In this document: in pieces, positions 7,543 through 15,764 of the stretch | How the letters are laid out: the number at the start of each line of letters is the position of its first letter | How positions within the stretch are numbered: the first letter of the stretch is position 1 | DNA from: Candidatus Saccharibacteria bacterium UBA5145 | Lineage (GTDB): Bacteria; Patescibacteriota; Saccharimonadia; Saccharimonadales; UBA4665 | Assembly (NCBI GenBank): GCA_002413865.1 | Contig: DHXX01000004.1 | Coordinates: forward strand, 1 to 38,327 | Reading direction: 5' to 3' | DNA: 38,327 nucleotides | Position numbers and translations under genes: made by a program | The notes under the pieces: model-generated | What the model was told of the DNA's origin: nothing | Databases searched by the model: none | The model's input: the letters and a program-made list of their open reading frames with translations, nothing else

Positions 7543-9983
7543 ATAAGTTCATAACATTAGCTAATCAGGCCAACCGACTGGTGACCAAGCGGGGCAGTAA
7601 GTTAGTTGTCTCGGCCGCTTTGGTCCTTTTTGGAGCAACTCTGATGTGGCCGCAACCGGCCTCGGCTATGAAGGCCAGCGATCTGTACGGTGTAGCTCCC
7701 GTGGGTATAGCGGATCTTATTGCTGGCCATTGTAACGATGACGGCTGGCATGTCGTCCAAGATGAATGGATTTCCCCCACCGGTAAGCCAACGGCTACTA
7801 GTACGACTGTCAATTATGGTGCGGCATCGGTTAGTTTACAGCTCAATTGGATCACTTATCGTTGTAAAAGTGCGACTTTATCAACTATAGCTGGACATTT
7901 TCTTATAGATGATACTGATCCCAGCATAGCCGCTCTTATCAATGTCGTTGGCAATTTACCGTATGTCGCGACTACTGCTACTGGCTACAAGGTAGGCGTC
8001 ACTAAAACATTCAACTACGATGGCCCGTTTACTGCCAAGTCTACGATCAAGCTCGTACTGAAGACGCGGGGTACTATCACTAAAAAGACGGGCAAAACGA
8101 CCAGTTATATTTGTGCGGCTGTGGCGGCTGGCGAGCCCGAAGTGGCCACGAAAGATGCCACTACGTTTGACCCCCAAGACGGGTACTGTAAGCAAGATTC
8201 GACGACATTCAGTATTCTCGTAAATGTTACCCCGCCTGCAAACCTAGATGGTGTAAAAATGGATGATAGCAAAGTGGGGGTCTACGGCGGGAACAGCACC
8301 AACGCCGCTTTTAAGGATTTGCCGGTTATTGTGAGCGACGTCGATACGGATACTGGCAACCCTTTCTACTTCAATGCCAGCGGCCTAGGAGCGGGGCCTA
8401 TCTCGGTAGGTAGTGCTGGCACGAAGCGCACAGTATCGGTTGATACCGCGGCGCTTGGTGGGGGTTGGTTCGTAAAAGGGTATAGTCTTTGCGACTCAAC
8501 CGATAAGGATTGTACTACGGCGAACGTCGCCTACGGCGCTAAATACTTTATAGCAACGGCGGCTAGTAGCTTTAAAATAACTTTTATGCCCGGTGTTACC
8601 TACCACATACGTTGGATTTTTGCGCCAAATATCGCGACGTGCCAACCCCCAACCGTTTCACCAAGCTTACCCGAAGACGGGGAACTCTTCAGTATGACCG
8701 CCTACATGAGTACCACCATGAAGGTCTTGCTTGCCGATAAGCTAAGTGTGCAGATTAAAAATAGCGCCGGCACCGTCAGCTACTATGGCCCGACCAATCA
8801 GATCATTACGGCGACGCCTACTTCTCCGAGCACAATCGCATCCGGGCTGTTTACCCCTCTCGCCGGTGGCTTGCCATTTGGCACCTACACCATTACCACC
8901 ACTCTAACTGGCACGGATGTGCTTGGTTCTCCGGTGTCTTGTACCGTTCCGATTAATATTATCAAAAAGCCTTACGTCCACTTCTTTGGTCTCGATGTCT
9001 CAGCCGGAGGCAGTTTCGCTACCGGTTATAATAAATGTCTCGGCCTTCCGACTCCTCCTCCGTACGGTATTGACGCCTTCGTCAAGGGAGTTGGTCCACT
9101 GGTGCGCGGTTCGGCGGTTCAGTACGGTGCATTGGCGACTGGACAGATTAGCGCCAGTGGGTTTGGTAGCGCCAGTTTGCGTACCACACTACCAACTTCG
9201 AAGGATGGCCTGACCTTTGCGAACAACCCGCCACCGCCTGTGGCGTTGGGCAAGCTAGGTACCTCCCACTGCGTGCCCGACTACTTTAACACCAAGCCGG
9301 CCACGCTGATTAAGTCGACCTCTGATGTTAACTTAGCCTCTTTTGACGGTATTGGCGATAAGACCCCCCAACAATCTTGGTACGGTCGAGCCCCCGGAAC
9401 GAACATAAGTGGTTTCGTGGGAGTTGGCGCGGGGATCGCCAAGGATAATCGAATCGCCATCTATATCACCGGCGACGCCTACATCACGGACGATATAAAA
9501 TTTAAACAGACGAGTTGGGCTACCACGGATGACGTGCCGTCATTCTACTTGATCGCCACGGGCAATATCTATATCAGCCCCAACGTCTCTCAGCTCGACG
9601 GCGTTTACGTCGCTCAGGGCAGCGCAATCAACACCGGCACAATCAACACCTGTGCACCTGGTTTTGGCGCCTACCCAGCAGCCACATTGAACAATAACTG
9701 CAATAGCCAGCTTACCGTCAACGGCGCCTTTGTAGCCAAAAAGGTGAATCTCTACCGAACGTTTGCCTCGCTCATAAACTCGCAGGGCGGCGAGAGACCG
9801 CTCGGTCCTGGAGATTGTACCGTAAATGCCTCTATGGTAATGCGCAGCGGCGACTATGACTGTGCCGCCGAAGTATTCAACTTTAGTCCTGAGACCTTTT
9901 TGGGCCAGCCGGCCCTCGGTTCGGCCCCCGGCTCTGGAATCACGAAGTACGATTTTATAACTAGTTTGTCGCCGGTGCTATAA
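7539..9983 (+). CDS. Large secreted protein, pilus-island paralog 2
   Basis: 814 residues. The signal peptide has a long charged N-region and a core VVSAALVLFGATLMWPQPAS, with cleavage likely after ASA (about residue 43). The N-terminal 480 residues are beta-rich and unlike those of paralog 1. The last 330 residues match its C-terminal domain, from VHFFGLDVSAGGSFATG through AEVFNFSPETFLG to an identical SPVL ending. About 150 nt around 9280-9430 are nearly identical to 6172-6320, which suggests gene conversion or a recent duplication. Its start overlaps the preceding membrane-protein gene. It probably acts on the cell surface with the pilus, perhaps as a tip or adhesive subunit; this is inference from location and the missing pilin motif. 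Confidence 0.85.
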   Translation: MNKFITLANQANRLVTKRGSKLVVSAALVLFGATLMWPQPASAMKASDLYGVAPVGIADLIAGHCNDDGWHVVQDEWISPTGKPTATSTTVNYGAASVSLQLNWITYRCKSATLSTIAGHFLIDDTDPSIAALINVVGNLPYVATTATGYKVGVTKTFNYDGPFTAKSTIKLVLKTRGTITKKTGKTTSYICAAVAAGEPEVATKDATTFDPQDGYCKQDSTTFSILVNVTPPANLDGVKMDDSKVGVYGGNSTNAAFKDLPVIVSDVDTDTGNPFYFNASGLGAGPISVGSAGTKRTVSVDTAALGGGWFVKGYSLCDSTDKDCTTANVAYGAKYFIATAASSFKITFMPGVTYHIRWIFAPNIATCQPPTVSPSLPEDGELFSMTAYMSTTMKVLLADKLSVQIKNSAGTVSYYGPTNQIITATPTSPSTIASGLFTPLAGGLPFGTYTITTTLTGTDVLGSPVSCTVPINIIKKPYVHFFGLDVSAGGSFATGYNKCLGLPTPPPYGIDAFVKGVGPLVRGSAVQYGALATGQISASGFGSASLRTTLPTSKDGLTFANNPPPPVALGKLGTSHCVPDYFNTKPATLIKSTSDVNLASFDGIGDKTPQQSWYGRAPGTNISGFVGVGAGIAKDNRIAIYITGDAYITDDIKFKQTSWATTDDVPSFYLIATGNIYISPNVSQLDGVYVAQGSAINTGTINTCAPGFGAYPAATLNNNCNSQLTVNGAFVAKKVNLYRTFASLINSQGGERPLGPGDCTVNASMVMRSGDYDCAAEVFNFSPETFLGQPALGSAPGSGITKYDFITSLSPVL

Positions 9984-9984
9984 C

Positions 9985-9993
9985 TGCTACAAT
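9985..9993 (+). promoter_or_regulatory. internal extended -10 (TGCTACAAT), second copy
   Basis: Same sequence and same distance to the short ORF as the copy at 6877. It lies in a 43-nt block (9972-10014) identical to 6864-6906. Confidence 0.45.
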
Positions 9994-10006
9994 AAGGATA
10001 AGAATT

Positions 10007-10123
10007 ATGGGTGGGATAAAAATAAAACAACTTGGTCAAAGTCGGACTGGCGGCCGGCAGGGTATTTCTGAACGCCGCCTTATAATCCGTACTGCTTATG
10101 CTACAATTGGGACAATATTATGA
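10007..10123 (+). CDS. Short ORF, 38 residues, coupled to pilM
   Basis: ATG with AAGGA 8 nt upstream (9994-9998). The peptide starts MGGIKIKQLGQSRTG like the ORF at 6899, then runs through unrelated sequence to a TGA that overlaps the pilM ATG as ATGA (10120-10123). pilM has no Shine-Dalgarno sequence, so ribosomes leaving this ORF could re-initiate on pilM. It could be a coupling leader peptide, or a chance frame created by the duplication. Confidence 0.4.
   Translation: MGGIKIKQLGQSRTGGRQGISERRLIIRTAYATIGTIL
10099..10107 (+). promoter_or_regulatory. extended -10 of pilM (TGCTACAAT)
   Basis: It ends 12 nt before the pilM ATG, so the 5' leader would be about 5 nt. A TATAAT also lies at 10081-10086. 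No -35 is evident. Confidence 0.45.
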
Positions 10124-11163
10124 ATATTCTAAGCAATAAAGTTTCGGATTTCTTTGGCCTGGATATCGGTACGTCGGCCATCCGTCTGGTAGAACTGCAC
10201 AATACCGGCAACGTCATGACCTTGGCCAAGTACGCCTACGCGCCGATCGACCCCAAAATAACCGCTAGTGATGCCAAGGCTGACCAGGACAAAGTCGCCC
10301 AAGCCATCAAAAATCTCATCTCGCAGGCCCACATCACGACGAAAAACGTCGCCGTCGGGCTGCCTTCGCAACGGGTCTTTACGGCCGTTGTGGACATCGA
10401 CCGATTGTCGACCGACGAGTTGGCTAAAACCATTAGGTATCAGGCCGACGCCCTCATCCCGACGCCCTTGGCCGAGTCGAAAATGGACTGGGCCCTGATC
10501 GGTGATTCGCCAGCCGACCGTACCAAAGTGGAAATAATCCTCTCGAGCGTCGCCAATGAATTCATCGAGAGTCGTTTGGAGATGCTCGAATCAATCGGCC
10601 TGAACGTGATCGCCTTTGAACCCGAAAACCTCGCCCTGACGCGCGCCATGCTGGCCCCCGACGCCACCGCCCCGCGCATGATTGTCGATATCGGCAGTAA
10701 GGCGACCGATATCGTCATCACCATCGATGGCGTGCCGCGTTTAACGCGCTCGATTCCAACTGGATCAGACGCCTTTATCCGATCGGCTATGCAGAACTTG
10801 AATATTGACGAGACGCAAGCCCAGCAATTTGTTCTCAAATTCGGCCTCAGCAAAGAAAAGCTGGAAGGGCAGATCTTCCACGCCATTAGCGGCACTGTCG
10901 ATACGCTGACGACCGAGATCGAAAAGTCGATTAAGTTCTTCAGCACGCGCTACCCCAAAGAAAAAATGGAGTACCTCGTCGTCACCGGCGGGGCATCGGT
11001 CATACCCGAGTTTCCCCTGTATTTGGCCAACAAATTTGGTCTGAATGTCGAGATTGGCAATGCCTGGCGCAACGTGGCTTTCCCGCGTGATCGCCAAAAC
11101 GAACTCATGGCGATCTCCAACCAGTTTGGCGTCGTGGTCGGGTTAGCGGAGCGCAAAGCATGA
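10120..11163 (+). CDS. pilM: Type IV pilus assembly protein PilM
   Basis: 347 residues, an actin-like ATPase. The phosphate-1 motif FFGLDIGTSAIRLVEL is at about 12-27, the phosphate-2 region MIVDIGSKATDIVI near 187, and the adenosine motif VVTGGASVIPEF near 287-298. PilM sits on the cytoplasmic face and binds the N-terminus of PilN to link the motor to the inner-membrane PilNO complex. The TGA stop overlaps the pilN ATG by 4 nt. The start is shared with the stop of the upstream 38-residue ORF. Length and motifs are normal for the family; the call is secure. Confidence 0.95.
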   Translation: MNILSNKVSDFFGLDIGTSAIRLVELHNTGNVMTLAKYAYAPIDPKITASDAKADQDKVAQAIKNLISQAHITTKNVAVGLPSQRVFTAVVDIDRLSTDELAKTIRYQADALIPTPLAESKMDWALIGDSPADRTKVEIILSSVANEFIESRLEMLESIGLNVIAFEPENLALTRAMLAPDATAPRMIVDIGSKATDIVITIDGVPRLTRSIPTGSDAFIRSAMQNLNIDETQAQQFVLKFGLSKEKLEGQIFHAISGTVDTLTTEIEKSIKFFSTRYPKEKMEYLVVTGGASVIPEFPLYLANKFGLNVEIGNAWRNVAFPRDRQNELMAISNQFGVVVGLAERKA

Positions 11164-11837
11164 TCCAGTTTAACTTATTGCCGGACGTAAAATTAGAGTA
11201 TATCAGGGCTAACCGCCTCAAACGACTCCTGATTTCCATCTCGATACTTGTTGCGGCGGCCTGCTTCGCCATCGCGGTCCTACTTTTCCTGGCCGTCAAT
11301 GTTGTCCAGAAAGACAACATGAATGGTCTGAATAAAGATATCAAAGCGACCGCGAATACCGTCAAGCAAACGCCCGATATCGATAAGATCATAACCATCC
11401 AGAACCAATTACAGAGTCTACCGACACTGCATAGCGCCAAACCGGCTGCTACGCGCTTGTTTGGGTATCTGTCGCAAGTGACGCCGAGCAATGTGACGAT
11501 CTCGAATGTCAGCGTTGATTTTACGGCTGATACGTTTACGCTGACCGGGCAGGCAGCCGATTTATTCGCGGTCAACACTTTTGTCGACACCCTAAAATTC
11601 ACTACCTATGCACTGGCGTCTGCTGGCGATACTCCCAAAAACGCCTTTTCTGAAGTAGTCCTCGGCGGCTTCGCTACAACCGATAAAGACGCTACCTATC
11701 AGATCACGATGAAGTACGACCCGGTTATCTTTGATAATCAAAATGCCGTAACCTTGACCGTGCCCAAGACGGTCACGACTCGGTCCGGATCCAATCAACC
11801 AAGCGCTTTATTTGAGCAGCCCACCACTAAGAAGTAA
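11160..11837 (+). CDS. pilN: Type IV pilus assembly protein PilN
   Basis: 225 residues. The N-terminus IQFNLLPDVKLEYIR resembles the PilN motif that docks into PilM (family form xxINLLP). One membrane segment lies at about 23-48 (LLISISILVAAACFAIAVLL). A coiled-coil helix and a ferredoxin-like domain near 105-180 follow, then an Asn/Thr/Pro-rich tail. PilN pairs with PilO in the membrane. It overlaps pilM by 4 nt and lies 15 nt before pilO. The long tail (about 190-225) is unusual but not informative. Confidence 0.92.
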   Translation: MIQFNLLPDVKLEYIRANRLKRLLISISILVAAACFAIAVLLFLAVNVVQKDNMNGLNKDIKATANTVKQTPDIDKIITIQNQLQSLPTLHSAKPAATRLFGYLSQVTPSNVTISNVSVDFTADTFTLTGQAADLFAVNTFVDTLKFTTYALASAGDTPKNAFSEVVLGGFATTDKDATYQITMKYDPVIFDNQNAVTLTVPKTVTTRSGSNQPSALFEQPTTKK

Positions 11838-11852
11838 GCAGGAAGAATAATC

Positions 11853-12524
11853 ATGGCAGCACCAAAGAAATCTTTCAAACGAGTCCAGATCGACAAGACG
11901 ATGGCGACGATCGTCTTGGTCGTGTCGGCCGCGGCAGTCGTGTCGGCCTTTTCATTGGTTTCGATCAAAGCCTTAATTTCGCAACACTCGTATCAGTCTC
12001 GCGTTATTGCCCAGCAAAAAGTGGCGCTTCGAGTCGCCAAGGCTGACGTGACGGCCGCCAAAGACCTGTCGACGACCTACTCAGCCTTTAATGGCGCGCC
12101 AATCAATTATATTGGCGGTTCGCTAACGGGGGTCGGTCCTCAAGACGGTGACAACTCCAAAATCATTCTCGACGCCCTACCCAGGAAGTACGATTTCCCG
12201 GCCGTGATTACTTCGCTCGAAAAACTGGCCAAAGACCGCGGTTTCAAAATTGATTCGCTATCTGGTACCGACGACGTAACGCTGTCTGACAGCGTGGCGT
12301 CGGCGACACCAGTTTCGGTCGAGATGCCGTTCCAGTTGGCCGTCACCGGCTCATACACGTCGGTTCAAGACTTGGTAGGCGTTCTCGACCGTTCAATCAG
12401 GCCGATATCGATTAGTACGCTCCAGCTGAGCGGTGGTGAATCTAATATTTCGATAGTAATCAGCGCCAAAACGTACTATCAGCCCGCCAAAACCCTAAAA
12501 ATAGTCACGAAGGTAGTGAAATGA
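11853..12524 (+). CDS. pilO: Type IV pilus assembly protein PilO
   Basis: 223 residues: short cytoplasmic N-terminus, one membrane segment at about 13-38 (MATIVLVVSAAAVVSAFSLV), a helical stalk with the conserved QSRVIAQQKVALRVAK region, then a ferredoxin-like fold about 105-215 (FPAVITSLEKLAKDRGFKID). PilO forms the inner-membrane alignment complex with PilN. It overlaps the next gene by 4 nt (ATGA). Assignment rests on size, topology and order after pilN. Confidence 0.88.
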   Translation: MAAPKKSFKRVQIDKTMATIVLVVSAAAVVSAFSLVSIKALISQHSYQSRVIAQQKVALRVAKADVTAAKDLSTTYSAFNGAPINYIGGSLTGVGPQDGDNSKIILDALPRKYDFPAVITSLEKLAKDRGFKIDSLSGTDDVTLSDSVASATPVSVEMPFQLAVTGSYTSVQDLVGVLDRSIRPISISTLQLSGGESNISIVISAKTYYQPAKTLKIVTKVVK

Positions 12525-12763
12525 AACAAAAAGACATCGCCGTTATCGTCGCCGTCGCCGGCTTGAGCACCATTATCGCTTTAATTTTGGCAAATAGCCT
12601 CATCGCTAACCCCAAAAATCGCCACGCCGAGGTGCTAGTGCTCGATAGCATATCAAGTGAGTTTCCTAAGCCCGATAGTAAGTATTTTAATACCAACTCG
12701 ATCGACCCCACTAAAACGGTCGAAATCGGCAACAGCAACAATCTTCAGCCGTTTAAGCAATAG
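12521..12763 (+). CDS. Small membrane protein in the PilP position
   Basis: 80 residues. One membrane segment at about 6-29 (AVIVAVAGLSTIIALILANS), then about 50 polar residues outside. There is no lipobox Cys, so it is not a classical PilP lipoprotein. It overlaps pilO by 4 nt and lies 15 nt before pilB, so it is certainly co-transcribed. It may be a third subunit of the PilN/PilO platform in a cell without an outer membrane. No named family recognised. Confidence 0.8.
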   Translation: MKQKDIAVIVAVAGLSTIIALILANSLIANPKNRHAEVLVLDSISSEFPKPDSKYFNTNSIDPTKTVEIGNSNNLQPFKQ

Positions 12764-12778
12764 AATGGAGCGCTATTT

Positions 12779-14569
12779 ATGAGCGTACTCTCGACGGCAG
12801 TCCAAAAAAAAGTTGAAGAAGACTTAGTCAGTCGCGGTGTTATTGCCGCCGATAAGATTGCCCAGTTGCGCAAGAAGTCAGAGCAAACCAAAGCGCCATT
12901 CATAGCGCTGTTGCTCAACGAAGGCAACGTATCGGATGAGGAATTGACAAAAAGCACGGCGATTGTCAATAAAGCTCCCTACGTCAATCTAACGGCGGCC
13001 ATAATTAAAAAAGAGGTGCTGCGTTTGCTGTCCCAGGACATCGCCGAGCGCTATATGGCCGTGCCATTGGGCGAAATGAACCATCGGCTGGTCGTGGCCA
13101 TGCTCGACGCCGATAACGTCCAGGCGGTCGACTTCTTGTCGAAGAAAACGGGCCGGGCCCTCAAGGTATATTCTGCCAGTGAGGCCGGTATTCGCTACGT
13201 CCTCAAGCAATACCAGCAGGATATCGAAAGAGACGTCAGCGACGCCATGCATACCGCTGATACCAAGGCGGAAGCGGGTAGCGATGTTACCCCCAGCCCC
13301 GCTGAAACTAGCATCAAGACTATTGTCCAGGATTCACCAATCAGTAAGGCGCTGTCGGCTATTTTGGAATACGCCGCCAAGAACCGGGCCAGCGATATCC
13401 ATATGGAACCAATGGAGAAAGAATTCAAAATCCGCTGCCGAATCGATGGCGTATTGCGTGAAATCATGCGCCTGCCCAAGGCAACCGAGCCGGCCCTGGT
13501 GTCGCGTATCAAAATCTTGTCCAATTTAAAAATCGATGAACACCGCATACCGCAGGATGGTCAATTTACCGTCGTCGTGGGCGATAAGGGGATTGACCTT
13601 CGGATCGCTATCTCGCCGGTCGTCTGGGGCGAGCAAGTCGTTATCCGTTTGCTCGATAAATCGGGCACCACGCTCAAGCTGGAGGAGATGGGCTACCATG
13701 GCCGGGCGCTGCGCACCATTCGCAAGGCGCTCGGGCGGCCCAACGGCATGATTTTGACGTCCGGGCCAACCGGTTCCGGTAAATCGACTTCGCTCTACGC
13801 GCTGATCCAAGAAATCAAAAACGACTCCATCAATATCGTCACCCTCGAAGACCCCGTCGAGTATAAAATGGACGGCATCAATCAGATTCAAGTCAACGCC
13901 GAGGTTGGTCTGACTTTCGCTTCGGGTCTGCGGTCTATCCTGCGTCAGGACCCCGACGTCGTGATGGTCGGAGAAATTCGCGATAAAGAAACCGCCCAAC
14001 TGGCCGTTCAAGCGGCCCTGACCGGGCACTTGGTGTTCAGCACTCTGCACACCAACAGCGCCGCCGGTATCCTGCCGCGCTTGCTCGATATGGGGATCGA
14101 GCCGTTCTTGATTGCTTCCACCGTCCATACCGTTATCGGTCAGCGCTTGGTGCGCCGCATTGCCGACAACGGCGAAGACTACGCCGCCGACAAAACCGAG
14201 GTTCAGGGCATTCACGAGACGCTGGCTAACTTATTGCCGAAGACGGACGAGGCCCGCGCGGCCGCTTCAGAAGACTTGGGTTATGAAAGCTTGCCTCTAG
14301 CTACCGAAAACGCTTATACTTTACGCAGAGGTATCGACGGTCCCGAAACGCCGCACGGCTATAAGGGTCGGATGGGTCTGTATGAAGTCTTCGAGATCAG
14401 TGAAGAGATTCAGGATTTAATATTGAAACGATCGACTAGCGCCGAAATCCAGCGGAAAGCCGAAGAGCAGGGGATGGTTACAATGCGCCAGGACGGTTAC
14501 CTCAAGGCGTTACAGGGTAAGACCACCCTAGCCGAGATCAACCGTGTCGCCGCCGAGGCTAGTTTGTAA
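12779..14569 (+). CDS. pilB: Type IV pilus extension ATPase PilB
   Basis: 596 residues. The N-terminal MshEN-like domain covers about 1-150 and the GspE-type ATPase about 185-590. Walker A GPTGSGKS is near 328-335, the Asp box LEDPVEYKMDG near 356, Walker B DPDVVMVGEIRD near 390-400 and the His box GHLVFSTLHTNSA near 415-427. These power pilin polymerisation at PilC. The four-Cys zinc module usually found between the His box and the GYKGRMGLYEVFE segment is missing. The region (about 455-525) contains no Cys and instead an Ala/Glu-rich insert. The rest is complete, so the enzyme is expected to be active. Confidence 0.95.
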   Translation: MSVLSTAVQKKVEEDLVSRGVIAADKIAQLRKKSEQTKAPFIALLLNEGNVSDEELTKSTAIVNKAPYVNLTAAIIKKEVLRLLSQDIAERYMAVPLGEMNHRLVVAMLDADNVQAVDFLSKKTGRALKVYSASEAGIRYVLKQYQQDIERDVSDAMHTADTKAEAGSDVTPSPAETSIKTIVQDSPISKALSAILEYAAKNRASDIHMEPMEKEFKIRCRIDGVLREIMRLPKATEPALVSRIKILSNLKIDEHRIPQDGQFTVVVGDKGIDLRIAISPVVWGEQVVIRLLDKSGTTLKLEEMGYHGRALRTIRKALGRPNGMILTSGPTGSGKSTSLYALIQEIKNDSINIVTLEDPVEYKMDGINQIQVNAEVGLTFASGLRSILRQDPDVVMVGEIRDKETAQLAVQAALTGHLVFSTLHTNSAAGILPRLLDMGIEPFLIASTVHTVIGQRLVRRIADNGEDYAADKTEVQGIHETLANLLPKTDEARAAASEDLGYESLPLATENAYTLRRGIDGPETPHGYKGRMGLYEVFEISEEIQDLILKRSTSAEIQRKAEEQGMVTMRQDGYLKALQGKTTLAEINRVAAEASL

Positions 14570-14594
14570 AATATGAAAGAAGTGGGAGAAAATA

Positions 14595-15662
14595 ATGCAG
14601 GGTAAGCCAAGAATCGAAGTTTTGCTAGAAGAAGTCATCAAAAAGAAGGCTTCTGACTTACACATCCAAGTCGGTCTGCCACCGATGCTGCGGGTCGACG
14701 GTGCGCTGGTCGCCGTTAGCGGCGCCGATGCCCTCGACGAAGAGGCCATCGAAGCCTTGATTTTTGCCATTCTCGACGAAGATCAAAAACAAATTTTACT
14801 CAAAGACAAAGAATTCGACTTTAGTTTCGCCTTTGGCGACCTCGGTCGCTTCCGCGTCAACGCCTTCCACGAGCGGGGTAATCTGGCGGCCGCCCTGCGC
14901 TTGATCCCGAACGAAATCTTAACGATTGAACAGCTCGGGCTGCCACCAATTGTCGGCAAATTCGCCGAGTACCCGCGTGGCCTAGTTCTGGTGACCGGTC
15001 CGACGGGTTCCGGTAAGTCAACTTCGCTGGCAGCGCTCATTCACAAGATTAATATCGAGCAAAGCAAACACATTATTACCATCGAAGACCCGATTGAATT
15101 TACCCACAAGTCCCTAAAATCTGTCATCGTCCAGCGCGAAGTCCACTATGACACCTACTCGTTCTCGGCGGCCCTGCGGAGTGCTCTTCGCGAAGACCCC
15201 GATGTCGTCCTGCTCGGCGAGATGCGTGATCTCGAAACGATTGCCAGTGCGATTACGATCGCTGAAACGGGGCACCTGGTTTTTGCCACCCTACACACCA
15301 ACAGCGCCTCACAGAGTATCGACCGGATGGTCGACGTCTTCCCGCCGCACCAACAACCGCAGATTCGCGCCCAACTGGCCAACATTCTGATGGCCATCTG
15401 TTCGCAGCGACTGGCGCCGGCTATCGGTGGCGGCCGGATCGCCGCCGCTGAAATTTTGATTGTCACCCCAGCCGTCCGCAACATTATCCGTGAAGGCAAG
15501 ACCCACCAGCTTGAGGCCGTCATCCAAACCGGTGCCGAATTCGGCATGCAGAGCATGGATAAGACGCTGGTTAATCTTGTGCACGCTGGTAACATTACGT
15601 ACGATGAAGCCCGTAATTTAGCCGTTGATGTCGATGAACTCGATAGATTGATGAGGGGCTAG
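14595..15662 (+). CDS. pilT: Type IV pilus retraction ATPase PilT
   Basis: 355 residues, the usual PilT length. N-terminal PAS-like domain (KKASDLHIQVGLPPMLRVDG), Walker A GPTGSGKSTS near 135-144, Asp box TIEDPIEF, Walker B DPDVVLLGEMRD near 202-213, His box GHLVFATLHTNSA. The C-terminal PAVRNIIREGKTHQL stretch is the PilT-specific AIRNLIRE-type motif that separates it from PilB. It should depolymerise the pilus, giving retraction and twitching. GGGAGA (14584-14589) serves as the ribosome site. Confidence 0.96.
   Translation: MQGKPRIEVLLEEVIKKKASDLHIQVGLPPMLRVDGALVAVSGADALDEEAIEALIFAILDEDQKQILLKDKEFDFSFAFGDLGRFRVNAFHERGNLAAALRLIPNEILTIEQLGLPPIVGKFAEYPRGLVLVTGPTGSGKSTSLAALIHKINIEQSKHIITIEDPIEFTHKSLKSVIVQREVHYDTYSFSAALRSALREDPDVVLLGEMRDLETIASAITIAETGHLVFATLHTNSASQSIDRMVDVFPPHQQPQIRAQLANILMAICSQRLAPAIGGGRIAAAEILIVTPAVRNIIREGKTHQLEAVIQTGAEFGMQSMDKTLVNLVHAGNITYDEARNLAVDVDELDRLMRG

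Positions 15663-15764
<102 letters not shown>

Noticed and set aside
13526..14215. Long minus-strand ORF (229 codons) opposite pilB
   Set aside because: It is fully antisense to the conserved PilB ATPase core and has no recognisable domain; it arises from codon bias on the coding strand.
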